From Candidatus Gastranaerophilales bacterium (GTDB taxonomy: Bacteria > Cyanobacteriota > Vampirovibrionia > Gastranaerophilales > Gastranaerophilaceae): a stretch of DNA of 41,016 nt. The stretch is from NCBI GenBank assembly GCA_944323475.1, contig CALUSQ010000019.1, forward strand, positions 1 to 41,016, written 5' to 3'. This document shows positions 15,836 to 24,388 of this stretch, in pieces. A program made the translations under genes and the position numbers. Below the pieces are notes generated by a model that saw nothing but the letters and a program-made list of their open reading frames with translations, was not told the origin of the DNA and ran no database searches. Each line of letters begins with the position of its first letter. Positions within the stretch are counted from its first letter, which is position 1.

Positions 15836-15863
15836 ATATCGAACAAGTTGTTTTCATACTTTA
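15836..15863 (-). promoter_or_regulatory. Sigma-28-like promoter of flagellin 4
   Basis: On the minus strand, TAAAGTAT (15856-15863), 12 bases, TTCGATAT (15836-15843). The -35 half lies within a palindromic box (15855-15868, 13 of 14 matches). Confidence 0.65.
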
Positions 15864-15933
15864 GTATAGTTTTTGACATATTTTTAAGAAAAAAGCGCCT
15901 CAAATGCTTGTTATTATAAGATTTTTTAGGTAT

Positions 15934-15947
15934 TATACTAAAGTATG
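15934..15947 (+). promoter_or_regulatory. Second palindromic box between flagellin 4 and rsmE
   Basis: TATACTAAAGTATG matches the palindrome at 13 of 14 positions. Its centre lies 79 bp from the box in the flagellin 4 promoter, a distance that would allow looping. Confidence 0.5.
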
Positions 15948-15990
15948 ATAAATCATCTAAATGGTGTAGAAAAAAGGGTAAAATCCAGCA

Positions 15991-16740
15991 ATGCCGCACT
16001 TTTTTATCTCAACTAGTGACGTAAACCAAGATATAATAACCATTTCAGACAGACAGAATTTTCATCATATTGCCAAGGTTTTGAGAGCAAAAATCGGTGA
16101 AACTCTTTTACTTGCTGATGAAAACGGAACTCAATATAAAGTAATTGTTAAAAATATATCATCAAAAACAATTACAACTAAAGTTGTAGAGAGGAATAAA
16201 CCCAATCATATACTAGCTTTAAACCTATTTTTAGTCCAAAGTGTACTAAAAACTGATGCCCAAAATTTTGTTATACAAAAAGCAACAGAACTAGGTGTAA
16301 AAAAAATTATTCCGTTCATAAGTGACAATTGTGTAATAAAACCCTCTGTAGCAGCACAAAAAATTGATAAATGGCAAAAAATAGCCAATGAGGCAACAAA
16401 GCAGTGTGAAAGATTAGACTTTCCAACTATTGAACAACTCTCATCATTGAAAGATTTTGCCGAAAATAAAGATTTTGATATCAAAATAGCATGCGTTGAA
16501 AGAGAAGATAAACTTACACTTAAAGCATGCTTACAAAAATTAGAAACAGACTCAAATACAAAAATAGCAATACTTATAGGTCCTGAAGGCGGCTTTAGCA
16601 GTTCAGAAATTACACTGCTGAATAAATATCCTGATATTTATAAAGTAAGCTTAGGCAAATTAATACTTAGAGCAGAAACTGCGGTAATAACAGCAATATC
16701 AAATGTTATTTATGAACTTGAACCGGACAACATAGAATGA
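15991..16740 (+). CDS. rsmE: 16S rRNA (uracil-1498-N3)-methyltransferase
   Basis: SPOUT-class methyltransferase that makes m3U1498 in 16S rRNA with SAM. The N-terminal PUA-like domain starts MPHFFIS and includes FHHIAKVLRAKIGE; the catalytic half has QKATELGVKKIIPF, EATKQCERLDFP, ILIGPEGGFSSSE and LGKLILRAETA, the full set of family motifs. The length of 249 residues is standard. No strong ribosome binding site is seen. The stop overlaps the start of cca by four bases (ATGA), so the two genes are translationally coupled. Confidence 0.95.
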   Translation: MPHFFISTSDVNQDIITISDRQNFHHIAKVLRAKIGETLLLADENGTQYKVIVKNISSKTITTKVVERNKPNHILALNLFLVQSVLKTDAQNFVIQKATELGVKKIIPFISDNCVIKPSVAAQKIDKWQKIANEATKQCERLDFPTIEQLSSLKDFAENKDFDIKIACVEREDKLTLKACLQKLETDSNTKIAILIGPEGGFSSSEITLLNKYPDIYKVSLGKLILRAETAVITAISNVIYELEPDNIE

Positions 16741-18149
16741 TAGAAATTATAAATAAAAATTTAATAATAAAAACTTTAAAAACTTTTTTGGAAAAGAAAA
16801 ATCAAATAGTATATGTTGTTGGCGGTTTTGTCAGAGATTGTCTTTTGGGTAATGAAAGTTGTGATATAGATATTGTTACAACTAAAGGCCATGCCAAAAC
16901 CTTGGCATTAAACTTTTCTGACGAAATAAACGGTTATTTTGTGGAATTGGACAAAGAAAATAGTATATATAGAGTCGTATTTCCTGATAAAGAAAACTAT
17001 ATAGATATAGCTGATTGCGTTGGAAACAGCATAGAAGAAGATTTAAAAAGAAGAGATTTTACTATAAATGCGATGGCATATGATTTAACAAATGATAAAT
17101 TAATTGACATTTTAGACAGTTCAAATGATTTGACTAAAGGTATAATCAGAGAAATTTCAAAAGAAAACATGCTTGATGATTCAATTCGTCTTTTTAGAGC
17201 ATTCCGTTTCCAAAGTACACTTGGTTTTGAATTTTCAGAAAGTTTAAAAAATATAATAAATGAAAATGCAAAATTACTGCAAAAAACAGCAAAAGAACGT
17301 ATAAATGCAGAATTGATAAAGCTATTTGGCGGTAAAAATATTATCAAAGCTATACATGCTCTGGATGAATATAAAATACTCGAACTATTAATACCTGAAA
17401 TTTCAGAAATAAAGAAAATTCCGCCAAATTCTCATCATCACTTACCATTGTTGGAACATAGTATAGAAACAGTTAATCAAATTCAAAAATTTTATGAGCT
17501 TTCTTGTGCACAGGTAAAAACACATCTTGATAAAACACTATATGGAGGCCAACCAAGGTTAAACTATTTAAAACTCGCTGCTTTTTTACATGATGTAGGT
17601 AAACCATATACTTGGCAAATAGAAAAAGAAACAGGTAGACACCGTTTTATCAAGCATGATAGCGAAGGTGCACAAATAATAGTTCCAACTCTTAAAGAAT
17701 TAAAATTTTCAAAAAAACAAATTGCGTATATACAAAAAATAATTAAATATCATATATATCCTTCGAGTGTTGTTTGCACAGAAGGTACCTCTGAAAAGTC
17801 ATATTTACGCTTTTTCAGAAAAGCAGGAGAAGAAACTATAGATTTAATAGCAATAGCATATGCTGATAGAATGTCTGCCCTTGGCCCGGAAATAACACAA
17901 GAAATACTAAACAAAAATATTGCAGGATTACAAAATCTGATAAAAATATATTTTGAGGAAAAGAACAAACTTGCTCCATTGCCTAAGCTGGTTAATGGAA
18001 ACGAAATTATGCAAATCCTAAATATACAGGCATCTCCTCGTCTTGGGAAAATTATAGAACAGCTGAAAGAAGCACAAATATCATCTATTGTTAAAACAAA
18101 AGAAGAGGCAATAGATTTTATAAAAAAAATAAATCAAAATATACAATAA
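16737..18149 (+). CDS. cca: CCA tRNA nucleotidyltransferase with HD domain
   Basis: Class II nucleotidyltransferase that adds or repairs the 3' CCA of tRNA. Head domain: YVVGGFVRDCLLG with the catalytic DIDIV pair at about residues 42-46, then the RRDFTINAMAYD and RLFRAFRF motifs that set nucleotide choice. The C-terminal part has an HD phosphohydrolase domain (HHLPLLEHSIETV and LHDVGKP at about 289). At 470 residues it is a long HD-type member, as in many Cyanobacteria-related and Firmicute lineages. The tRNA-Leu(CAG) gene in this window lacks an encoded CCA, so such an activity is needed. A CC-adding or poly(A) polymerase relative cannot be fully excluded. Confidence 0.93.
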   Translation: MIEIINKNLIIKTLKTFLEKKNQIVYVVGGFVRDCLLGNESCDIDIVTTKGHAKTLALNFSDEINGYFVELDKENSIYRVVFPDKENYIDIADCVGNSIEEDLKRRDFTINAMAYDLTNDKLIDILDSSNDLTKGIIREISKENMLDDSIRLFRAFRFQSTLGFEFSESLKNIINENAKLLQKTAKERINAELIKLFGGKNIIKAIHALDEYKILELLIPEISEIKKIPPNSHHHLPLLEHSIETVNQIQKFYELSCAQVKTHLDKTLYGGQPRLNYLKLAAFLHDVGKPYTWQIEKETGRHRFIKHDSEGAQIIVPTLKELKFSKKQIAYIQKIIKYHIYPSSVVCTEGTSEKSYLRFFRKAGEETIDLIAIAYADRMSALGPEITQEILNKNIAGLQNLIKIYFEEKNKLAPLPKLVNGNEIMQILNIQASPRLGKIIEQLKEAQISSIVKTKEEAIDFIKKINQNIQ

Positions 18150-18177
18150 AAAAAGCACTAATAATTTAGTGCTTTTT
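18148..18177. terminator. Terminator after cca, bidirectional
   Basis: AAAAAGCACTAA pairs with TTAGTGCTTTTT around TAAT; T runs lie on both strands. It also serves the converging pentapeptide gene. Confidence 0.88.
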
Positions 18178-18200
18178 ATTATTTTCAATTTTTTATAATA

Positions 18201-18731
18201 CTAATAATCATGACTTACAGAATCTTCTTCATCTTCTAAAGAAGAAAGATCTTTTGTATATGTTGTGTCAAAATCTTCAGGCAAAAGATCAGTTTCCGGC
18301 CAAATAGTAGACTCATCAAAACGAACAGCATCCATATTTTCTGCTGCAGAAAAATCAGAATTTTGTAAATCACTTTCATTAAACACAGCACCAGCCATAT
18401 CAGCATCGGTAAAGTTACAATAATTTACTGTAGCATAGCTATAGTCAGTTCCATTTAACAAAGAACCGGAAAAATTACACTCAACAAGGTTTGATCTTGA
18501 AAAATCCGCAGAAGTTAAATCTGTGTCACTTAAATTAACTTCTGTTAATGATGATTCTGCAAAACAACAACCTGACAAATCAGCACCGGAAAAGTCTACA
18601 TTTTCTAAAGTAACATTAGAAAAATCAAGCTCGCTAAGGTCTAGCTCTTTGTTCGTATTTTTGTAATCCATGTACTCTTGAGGATTTTTAAGTATCAAGT
18701 CGAATAATTCTTCTTTTGTGTAATCTGCCAT
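18201..18731 (-). CDS. Pentapeptide-repeat protein
   Basis: A 176-residue protein with about 18-20 tandem A(D/N)Lxx-type pentapeptides from residue 30 to 135 (for example LDFSN, VDFSG, ADLSG, VNLSD, TDLTS, ADFSR), which fold as a right-handed quadrilateral beta-helix. The N-terminal 28 residues form a helical cap (KEELFDLILKNPQEYMDY), and the C terminus is acidic and disordered. There is no signal peptide. The function of such proteins ranges from gyrase protection to scaffolding and cannot be read here. It follows a response regulator gene by 63 bases on the same strand. Confidence 0.92.
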   Translation of the reverse strand: MADYTKEELFDLILKNPQEYMDYKNTNKELDLSELDFSNVTLENVDFSGADLSGCCFAESSLTEVNLSDTDLTSADFSRSNLVECNFSGSLLNGTDYSYATVNYCNFTDADMAGAVFNESDLQNSDFSAAENMDAVRFDESTIWPETDLLPEDFDTTYTKDLSSLEDEEDSVSHDY

Positions 18732-18794
18732 GCAGTTTCTCCTTAGCTGTCTAATATATGTATAATAACATTTTTTTTGTAATATTTCACTAGA

Positions 18795-19424
18795 CTAATC
18801 TTCAATAATTCTCATTTGCATAGCCAATAAAACTGCTTGAGTTCTGTTTTTGACTTTTAGCTTTTTAAAAATACTGTTGAGATGTGTTTTTACTGTAACT
18901 TCTCTAACAAAAAGTTTTTCAGCAATGTCACCGTTGCTGGCACCTTGAGAAACCATTTTTAAAATTTCTTTCTCTCTCGTTGTAAGAGGCTCTATATCGC
19001 CTTCTTGGACAAATTTCAAGTCAACATTTCCTGATTTTTCTTTTCTCCATGTTGATCTACGAAGCAATGCTTCAATTCTTGCTAAAAGATTAGGCAAAAT
19101 AAAAGGTTTAACTACATAATCATCAGCACCAAATTTGAGCCCTGAAATTTCTTTTTGTTCTTCATTTAATGCTGTAATCATAATAATGGGAATATTTTCA
19201 AACTTTTTGTTACCTCTGATAGCTCGAAGCGTTTCCCATCCATCCATATTAGGCATCATTACATCTAAAAGAACCATATCAAAATTACTGTTTTCGGCTG
19301 TAAGTTTTTTTATACCTTGAAGCCCGTCATTTGCAACATCAACTTCATACCCATACAAAGGTAAAGCATCTGCCAAATATTTAGGACTATCATCAATAAT
19401 AAGAATTTTTGCGATGGCTACCAT
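18795..19424 (-). CDS. Response regulator, receiver plus LuxR-type HTH
   Basis: Two-component transcription regulator of 209 residues. Receiver domain at 5-120 with acidic pair D11/D12, phosphoacceptor D54 (VLLDVMMPNMDG), the ITA switch residue at about 84-86 and K of VKPF. The C-terminal HTH (about 145-205, LTTREKEILKMVSQG...VREVTVKTHLNSIFKKL) is of the NarL/LuxR type. The receiver is more like OmpR/PatA-type receivers than NarL ones, so the domains may be recombined. No histidine kinase is adjacent. A palindromic box shared with the flagellin promoters lies 16-30 bases before the ATG, which suggests autoregulation. Confidence 0.94.
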   Translation of the reverse strand: MVAIAKILIIDDSPKYLADALPLYGYEVDVANDGLQGIKKLTAENSNFDMVLLDVMMPNMDGWETLRAIRGNKKFENIPIIMITALNEEQKEISGLKFGADDYVVKPFILPNLLARIEALLRRSTWRKEKSGNVDLKFVQEGDIEPLTTREKEILKMVSQGASNGDIAEKLFVREVTVKTHLNSIFKKLKVKNRTQAVLLAMQMRIIED

Positions 19425-19439
19425 TGTTTTTCTCTTTCT

Positions 19440-19454
19440 TATACTTTAGTTGTA
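19440..19454 (-). promoter_or_regulatory. Palindromic box before the response regulator gene
   Basis: TATACTTTAGTTGTA on the plus strand is identical base for base to the box at 5101-5115 before flagellin 2. On the minus strand it ends in TATAAG, a possible -10, so binding here would probably block transcription. Confidence 0.5.
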
Positions 19455-19508
19455 ATTTTAATTGATAATTTAATATTTATCAATTAATACTGCAGTAATT
19501 TCATCTAT

Positions 19509-20207
19509 TTATATTATATTGTGTTTTATAGCTTTAATCGCAGCCTGAGTCCTGTCTGCAACTGCTAATTTCTGTAATATATTACATACATGCACTTTAG
19601 TTGTATTTATACTTACATCTAATTTTTCAGCTATCTGTATATTAGAAAATCCTTCAACAATAAGTTCCAAAACCTGTTTTTCTCTCGATGTTAAATTGTA
19701 TTCTTCATTATTTTGAGAATATTTTTCTTTTTTTATTGCAGACGTATTCTCATAAACAGATGCATCAGCACTGGCTGCATTTAAAACATATTGCGCAATT
19801 TTAGGATCAAACCAAGCTGCACCTTTTATTACAGATTCTATAATATCAACTAACTTGTCTTGATCCACATCCTTTGTACAATAAGCACAAGCCCCTGCCT
19901 TTATGGCTTTTATGACATCTTCTTCTTGTTCATGTGAAGAAAGTACTACAACTTTTACCGAAGGATATTTCTCTTTAATAATTTTTGTAGCCTCTATACC
20001 GTTTATATCAGGCAGCCCCAAATCCATTATTACAATATCTATTTTCTCTTTTTCTACAGTTTCAATCCCTTTTTTGGCATTAGATGCTTCATATATTTTG
20101 CCTACAAAATCAAGCTCATTGTCATCTGACGCCATTTCAAATGCCGTTTTTAGCCCGAATCTTGTTAAGGCGTGATCTTCTATAATCAAAATATTATTCT
20201 TAGACAT
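19509..20207 (-). CDS. NarL/FixJ-family response regulator
   Basis: Two-component transcription regulator, 232 residues. The receiver has E10/D11, phosphoacceptor D62 (VIMDLGLPDINGIEA), the VVLSSH switch and K of CTKDVDQ, all typical of NarL relatives. A 30-residue linker leads to a LuxR-type HTH at about 168-225 (LTSREKQVLELIVEGFSNIQ, then INTTKVHVCNILQKL). It begins 20 bases after the TPR gene and is the last gene of the HD-GYP-TPR-regulator operon. Its C-terminal recognition helix resembles that of the regulator encoded next (18795-19424), suggesting an old duplication of the HTH. Confidence 0.94.
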   Translation of the reverse strand: MSKNNILIIEDHALTRFGLKTAFEMASDDNELDFVGKIYEASNAKKGIETVEKEKIDIVIMDLGLPDINGIEATKIIKEKYPSVKVVVLSSHEQEEDVIKAIKAGACAYCTKDVDQDKLVDIIESVIKGAAWFDPKIAQYVLNAASADASVYENTSAIKKEKYSQNNEEYNLTSREKQVLELIVEGFSNIQIAEKLDVSINTTKVHVCNILQKLAVADRTQAAIKAIKHNII

Positions 20208-20227
20208 GCATATCCTTAATTAAAAAA

Positions 20228-21814
20228 TTATAATTCCGAATTTAGCTCCTGTGTGGCTTCTACAAATAATGGGTTAAGCTCCAATGCTTTTTTAAAATCT
20301 ATTGTTGCAGCATCTTTATTACCCTGTTTTTTGTTAATTAATCCAGAATAATAATAGTACTTGTCATTTGCTTTGTTAACATATTTTACCGGTTTTATAT
20401 ATGTTTTTGCCAAATCAACTCTATTATTTTTCAACGCAATATCAGCAAGATCCAACCAAGCATCTGTATACATTGGATCAGTAGATACTGTCTTTTTCAA
20501 GTATTGAATATTTTTTATATCATTTATTTTCGATGCCATATAGTATACTTCTGCAGTTATATTGTTTTTTGCCAAAGCTTTATTTGCATACTCAACAGAC
20601 TTGTCTGTAATACCAATCATTTTGTAGCAATATGAAGCATTGATAAGCGCCCAAGTATTGTCTTTATCTTTCTTAGCTGCTTTTACATAAAAATCAAGAG
20701 CGTTTCTATAATCTTTTTTGAACATATACATGCCTGCAATGTCCATAAGGGTCTGTGGATTAGTTTTTTTAACTTTGTATGCTTTTTCCAACAAATCCAT
20801 AGAATCTGACAATTTATTTTGTTTAAAATAAATTTCTGCCAGCAATGTCATTGAATTATAGGCTTTTTTGTTGTTAGCAATATTTTGATTAAGCTCTTTT
20901 ATGGCTCTTTGATTATCACCAGCCTTGATAAAATAATTTGCAAGATAATATTTAGATTTTTCTCTGTCTTTTGTTGCTTTTGCCAGAGTATAATATCTCA
21001 AACCTTCAATATCATTTTTATAATCGAGTATATTGATATTGTTTTCTAAAAGGCTATCCAACAATTTAACTGCATCAGAAAGCTTGTTTGTTTCGCAGAA
21101 TATTTGAGCTTTGTACTTAATATAGTTTGCATTGTCAGGATTAATAGACAAAGCTCTGTTTATCTCGTTTATTGCCTTATTGTATTCTTTTATATTGTAA
21201 TAAGCTTGAGACAAAATATAATGAGCATAATCCGACCGTTTGTATTTGTCAGGCAATTTGTTCATATCTCTTGCTACTTCAAAAGCCAAATTATTGTAAT
21301 AAATTTCAGTATAAGCTTGAGCAAGCTGTATCTCGTCATCATAAGATAAAACAACTTGTGGGAACAACTTTGATTTAATCAACTGAATTTGATTATTGTA
21401 AATCTCTCTGTCTTGTATGTTATTGATAGCTTCTTGAGCTAAAGAAAACAAACCCATATTTGCAAATTTGTAAGCCAAACCCAAATTCACAAAATCTTCA
21501 CTTGTAGTTGCAGAAAGAACATATTTATAGTCTTTGTATGCAGAAGTTATATTGCCCTGTGCAAATTTTTCATTTGCCTCTGAATATTTTTTAGAATAAT
21601 CGATTTTTGCATTAGAAACTGGTGTCAATTGTGAAAAAGTAATTATTTTCAAAAAATCATTCGTCAATTCATTATTTTTTATTAATTTAAGATTTTCTTT
21701 ATTAAAAGTTGAAACAGGTGTTTTTACAATATCTCTGTTTTGAGGTTGTGCAAAAACAGCAGTTCCTGTAAACGCAGAAATAATTATTGCTGATGTTATA
21801 ACTTTTTTAATCAT
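20228..21814 (-). CDS. Exported TPR-repeat protein
   Basis: A 528-residue protein with a Sec signal peptide (MIKKVITSAIIISAFTGTAVFAQ, cleavage after about residue 22) and a solenoid of roughly ten to twelve tetratricopeptide repeats; clear units include KYSEANEKFAQGNITSAYKD, AHYILSQAYYNIKEYNKAI and YYYYSGLINKKQGNKDAATI. It probably works as a protein-interaction scaffold in the periplasm. No lipobox is seen. It lies between the GAF-HD-GYP gene (31 bases upstream) and a response regulator (20 bases downstream), so it may belong to the same signalling pathway. Confidence 0.88.
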   Translation of the reverse strand: MIKKVITSAIIISAFTGTAVFAQPQNRDIVKTPVSTFNKENLKLIKNNELTNDFLKIITFSQLTPVSNAKIDYSKKYSEANEKFAQGNITSAYKDYKYVLSATTSEDFVNLGLAYKFANMGLFSLAQEAINNIQDREIYNNQIQLIKSKLFPQVVLSYDDEIQLAQAYTEIYYNNLAFEVARDMNKLPDKYKRSDYAHYILSQAYYNIKEYNKAINEINRALSINPDNANYIKYKAQIFCETNKLSDAVKLLDSLLENNINILDYKNDIEGLRYYTLAKATKDREKSKYYLANYFIKAGDNQRAIKELNQNIANNKKAYNSMTLLAEIYFKQNKLSDSMDLLEKAYKVKKTNPQTLMDIAGMYMFKKDYRNALDFYVKAAKKDKDNTWALINASYCYKMIGITDKSVEYANKALAKNNITAEVYYMASKINDIKNIQYLKKTVSTDPMYTDAWLDLADIALKNNRVDLAKTYIKPVKYVNKANDKYYYYSGLINKKQGNKDAATIDFKKALELNPLFVEATQELNSEL

Positions 21815-21845
21815 TTTATTTCCTTAACTTAAATTCAATCAACTA

Positions 21846-23597
21846 CTAATTACCTGCTTTGCAATTGTAATATCTGTCAAACAGTATAATTAGTTCTTTT
21901 TCTTTATCAGTTCTTTGTTCTTCTTCTTTATTTAGAATATCGTAAAGAGACTCAACTGTATACTCAGAGAGCATCTCTCTATCATCTTTGTCATAAAGAA
22001 CAGAATCAACTTCGCTCAAAAATACATCTACCAGCTTATCCAAATGTATTTCGAAAAATGCATCAACAATTTTACCATCAAAATGTTTCCAACTGCCTGA
22101 TTTTATAATCTCTAAAGCATTTTTTATAGGCATTTTGTCACGATAATGTCTTTTTGATGTAATAGCATCAAACACATCGCTCACAGCCAGTACTCTTCCG
22201 CCAAAATGTATTTCTTCACCTTTTAAACCTCTAAAATAGCCTGTACCATCATATTTTTCATGATGACTTGATGCAATTTCTGCAACTTCTTTAAACTCAT
22301 CTGAAATATAAACCTTGTTTAAAATTTCATATGTTATTTTTACATGTTCTTGAATATGTCTGTATTCATCATCAGTCAGTTTACCATCTTTTTGGAGAAT
22401 AGCATCTTTTATGCCTATTTTACCTATATCATGAAGAACTGCTGCATGGATGATTCTTGCTTTCATTTTTTCATCTGTACCAAGAGCATCGCAAATCAAT
22501 TCCGAATACATCTTTACACGGTTTGAGTGACCTGCTGTTATCTTGTCTCTAGCATCTATAGACGCAGCTAAAGTGTCAATAAAACTTTTGAAAAGTTCTT
22601 TTTGCTGATTTATCATCAATTGCTGTGATTCAAAAAGTCTTGCATTTTCTATTGCAATACCCGCACTAGAACCTATAGCAATCAATACTTCTTCATCTTC
22701 TTTAGTAAATGTGCCATTTTTTTTGTTTAAAACCTGAAAAACGCCAAGTATCTCATGTTTCATATTCCAAATAGGCATACAAAGAATTGTTTTAGTCTTA
22801 TAGCCTGTTTCTTTGTCTATATCTTGATTAAATCTTGTGTCACTATATGCATCTTTTATATTAATAATTTCGCCTGACTGAGCAACATATCCGGCGAGTC
22901 CTGTATTTGCTGGGAACCTTATTTCTTGAGTACCCATACCAAGAGCAACCTTTGAAACCAATTCGTTTTTGTTTTTCTCTAATAAAAATACAGAACATCT
23001 GTCTGCATCAAGAACTTTTTTTATTTCTTGTGCAACTGTTTTTAATAAAAGATCCAGACTTGTTTCAGCAGCAAGAGTTCTTGCTACATTCAAAAGAGCA
23101 ACAAGTGGTTTTTCAACATCCGGTTCAATTATAGAAGTTGTTTTATCAATATCCATAGACTCAATTCTGCTAATCAAATCCATAATTTTTATATTTATTA
23201 CAGAATTTTCGGAAGAAATATTTCTCGCCTGCTTTAAAATAGAAATTGCTTGATTATAATTTTTTTCGCAAAAATAAATATATCCCCAACAAAAACTATT
23301 TGTTTTTATTGCATTTTTATTTTGAGAATTTTCTGCAAGAAATCTCGCATCATCAAGCATATTTAATACTATTTTATAATTATCTTTACTAGCTTTATAC
23401 TTTAAAACAGCAAGCAAAGATAAATTTTGGGCAATATATTCATAAGATTTATTCGCCAAAAAAGTATTATGAATCATCTCTGCTTTTGCTGTTAAACTTT
23501 TCAAACTGGCGGTTTCCAGTGTTTTAAATAAAGAAAACATTGTATTTTGTGCTGTAGCCAAATCTTCAACACAAACTGATTTGATAAAATCTTCCAT
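21846..23597 (-). CDS. GAF and HD-GYP protein, probable cyclic-di-GMP phosphodiesterase
   Basis: Cytoplasmic signalling protein, 583 residues. Residues 1-150 are helical and TPR-like (YNQAISILKQARNI), a GAF sensor domain spans about 175-320 (DADRCSVFLLEKNKNELVSK, GLAGYVAQSG), and an HD-GYP domain about 340-510. The metal site is present (GHSNR, LHDIGKIGI with H389/D390, SSHHEKYDGTG), but the name motif reads GYF (453-455) where family members have GYP. Activity is therefore likely but not certain. Absence of a membrane segment or receiver suggests that the GAF domain takes the signal. It heads an operon with the TPR protein and a response regulator, and may link cyclic-di-GMP level to motility or pilus choice. 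Confidence 0.93.
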   Translation of the reverse strand: MEDFIKSVCVEDLATAQNTMFSLFKTLETASLKSLTAKAEMIHNTFLANKSYEYIAQNLSLLAVLKYKASKDNYKIVLNMLDDARFLAENSQNKNAIKTNSFCWGYIYFCEKNYNQAISILKQARNISSENSVINIKIMDLISRIESMDIDKTTSIIEPDVEKPLVALLNVARTLAAETSLDLLLKTVAQEIKKVLDADRCSVFLLEKNKNELVSKVALGMGTQEIRFPANTGLAGYVAQSGEIINIKDAYSDTRFNQDIDKETGYKTKTILCMPIWNMKHEILGVFQVLNKKNGTFTKEDEEVLIAIGSSAGIAIENARLFESQQLMINQQKELFKSFIDTLAASIDARDKITAGHSNRVKMYSELICDALGTDEKMKARIIHAAVLHDIGKIGIKDAILQKDGKLTDDEYRHIQEHVKITYEILNKVYISDEFKEVAEIASSHHEKYDGTGYFRGLKGEEIHFGGRVLAVSDVFDAITSKRHYRDKMPIKNALEIIKSGSWKHFDGKIVDAFFEIHLDKLVDVFLSEVDSVLYDKDDREMLSEYTVESLYDILNKEEEQRTDKEKELIILFDRYYNCKAGN

Positions 23598-23691
23598 TAT
23601 AAGCCCTTAACATATTCTCTATTTAATTATACAATATTTTTTGTAATAGATAAATAATATCAAAATAATAAAGCTGATTATAGGGGTTTTT

Positions 23692-24384
23692 ATGATGAAG
23701 GTAAGTATAATCGTACCTGTTTTTAATGAAATAAACACACTTGATAAAATTCTAGAAAAAATTGAATCTGCAAACTTTTGCGGACTTCAAAAAGAAATTA
23801 TACTAATTGATGATATGTCCACAGATGGAACAAGAGAACATATAAAAACATTGGAAAATAAATACAAGATTTTTTATCATGAAAAAAATCAAGGTAAAGG
23901 TGCTGCAATTAGAACAGGTATGTTTCATATGACAGGCGATATTATGGTCATCCAAGATGCGGATTTGGAATATGACCCTGTTGATTACGAAGATTTGATT
24001 AAATTAATAATTGATGACAAAGCAGATGTAGTATACGGTTCAAGACTAACTGGAGCAAAGCCTTCTCGTTCTTTTATGTTTACGCATCTGTTGGGGAATA
24101 AACTTTTGACGCTAACAACAAATATACTATATGGTGCAACCCTTACAGATATGGAGACTTGCTACAAAGCATTTAGAACAAGTATTCTAAAAGATATTGA
24201 AATCAAATCTGACAGATTTGATTTTGAACCGGAGATTACAGCAAAAATATTAAAAAAGAAAGCAAGACTATATGAACTTCCAATTTCATATTACGGAAGA
24301 GAATATACGGAAGGCAAAAAAATTACTTGGAAAGACGGAATACACGCAATCATAGCACTTTTAAAATTCCGTTTTATGGATTAA
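23692..24384 (+). CDS. Family 2 glycosyltransferase, dolichyl/polyprenyl-phosphate sugar synthase-like
   Basis: Transfers a sugar from a nucleotide donor, probably to a polyprenyl phosphate. GT-A fold motifs: VSIIVPVFNEINTL at the start, EIILIDDMSTDGT, the acceptor-loop NQGKGAAIRTG, and the DXD-type QDADLEYDP. The DMETCYKAFR motif in the second half is typical of the DPM1/undecaprenyl-phosphate glycosyltransferase group. At 230 residues it lacks C-terminal membrane helices, so it would be a soluble DPM1-like form. The start may be the first or second of two adjacent ATG codons. Its stop is five bases from the stop of the converging membrane protein gene. Confidence 0.9.
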   Translation: MMKVSIIVPVFNEINTLDKILEKIESANFCGLQKEIILIDDMSTDGTREHIKTLENKYKIFYHEKNQGKGAAIRTGMFHMTGDIMVIQDADLEYDPVDYEDLIKLIIDDKADVVYGSRLTGAKPSRSFMFTHLLGNKLLTLTTNILYGATLTDMETCYKAFRTSILKDIEIKSDRFDFEPEITAKILKKKARLYELPISYYGREYTEGKKITWKDGIHAIIALLKFRFMD

Positions 24385-24388
24385 ATTA

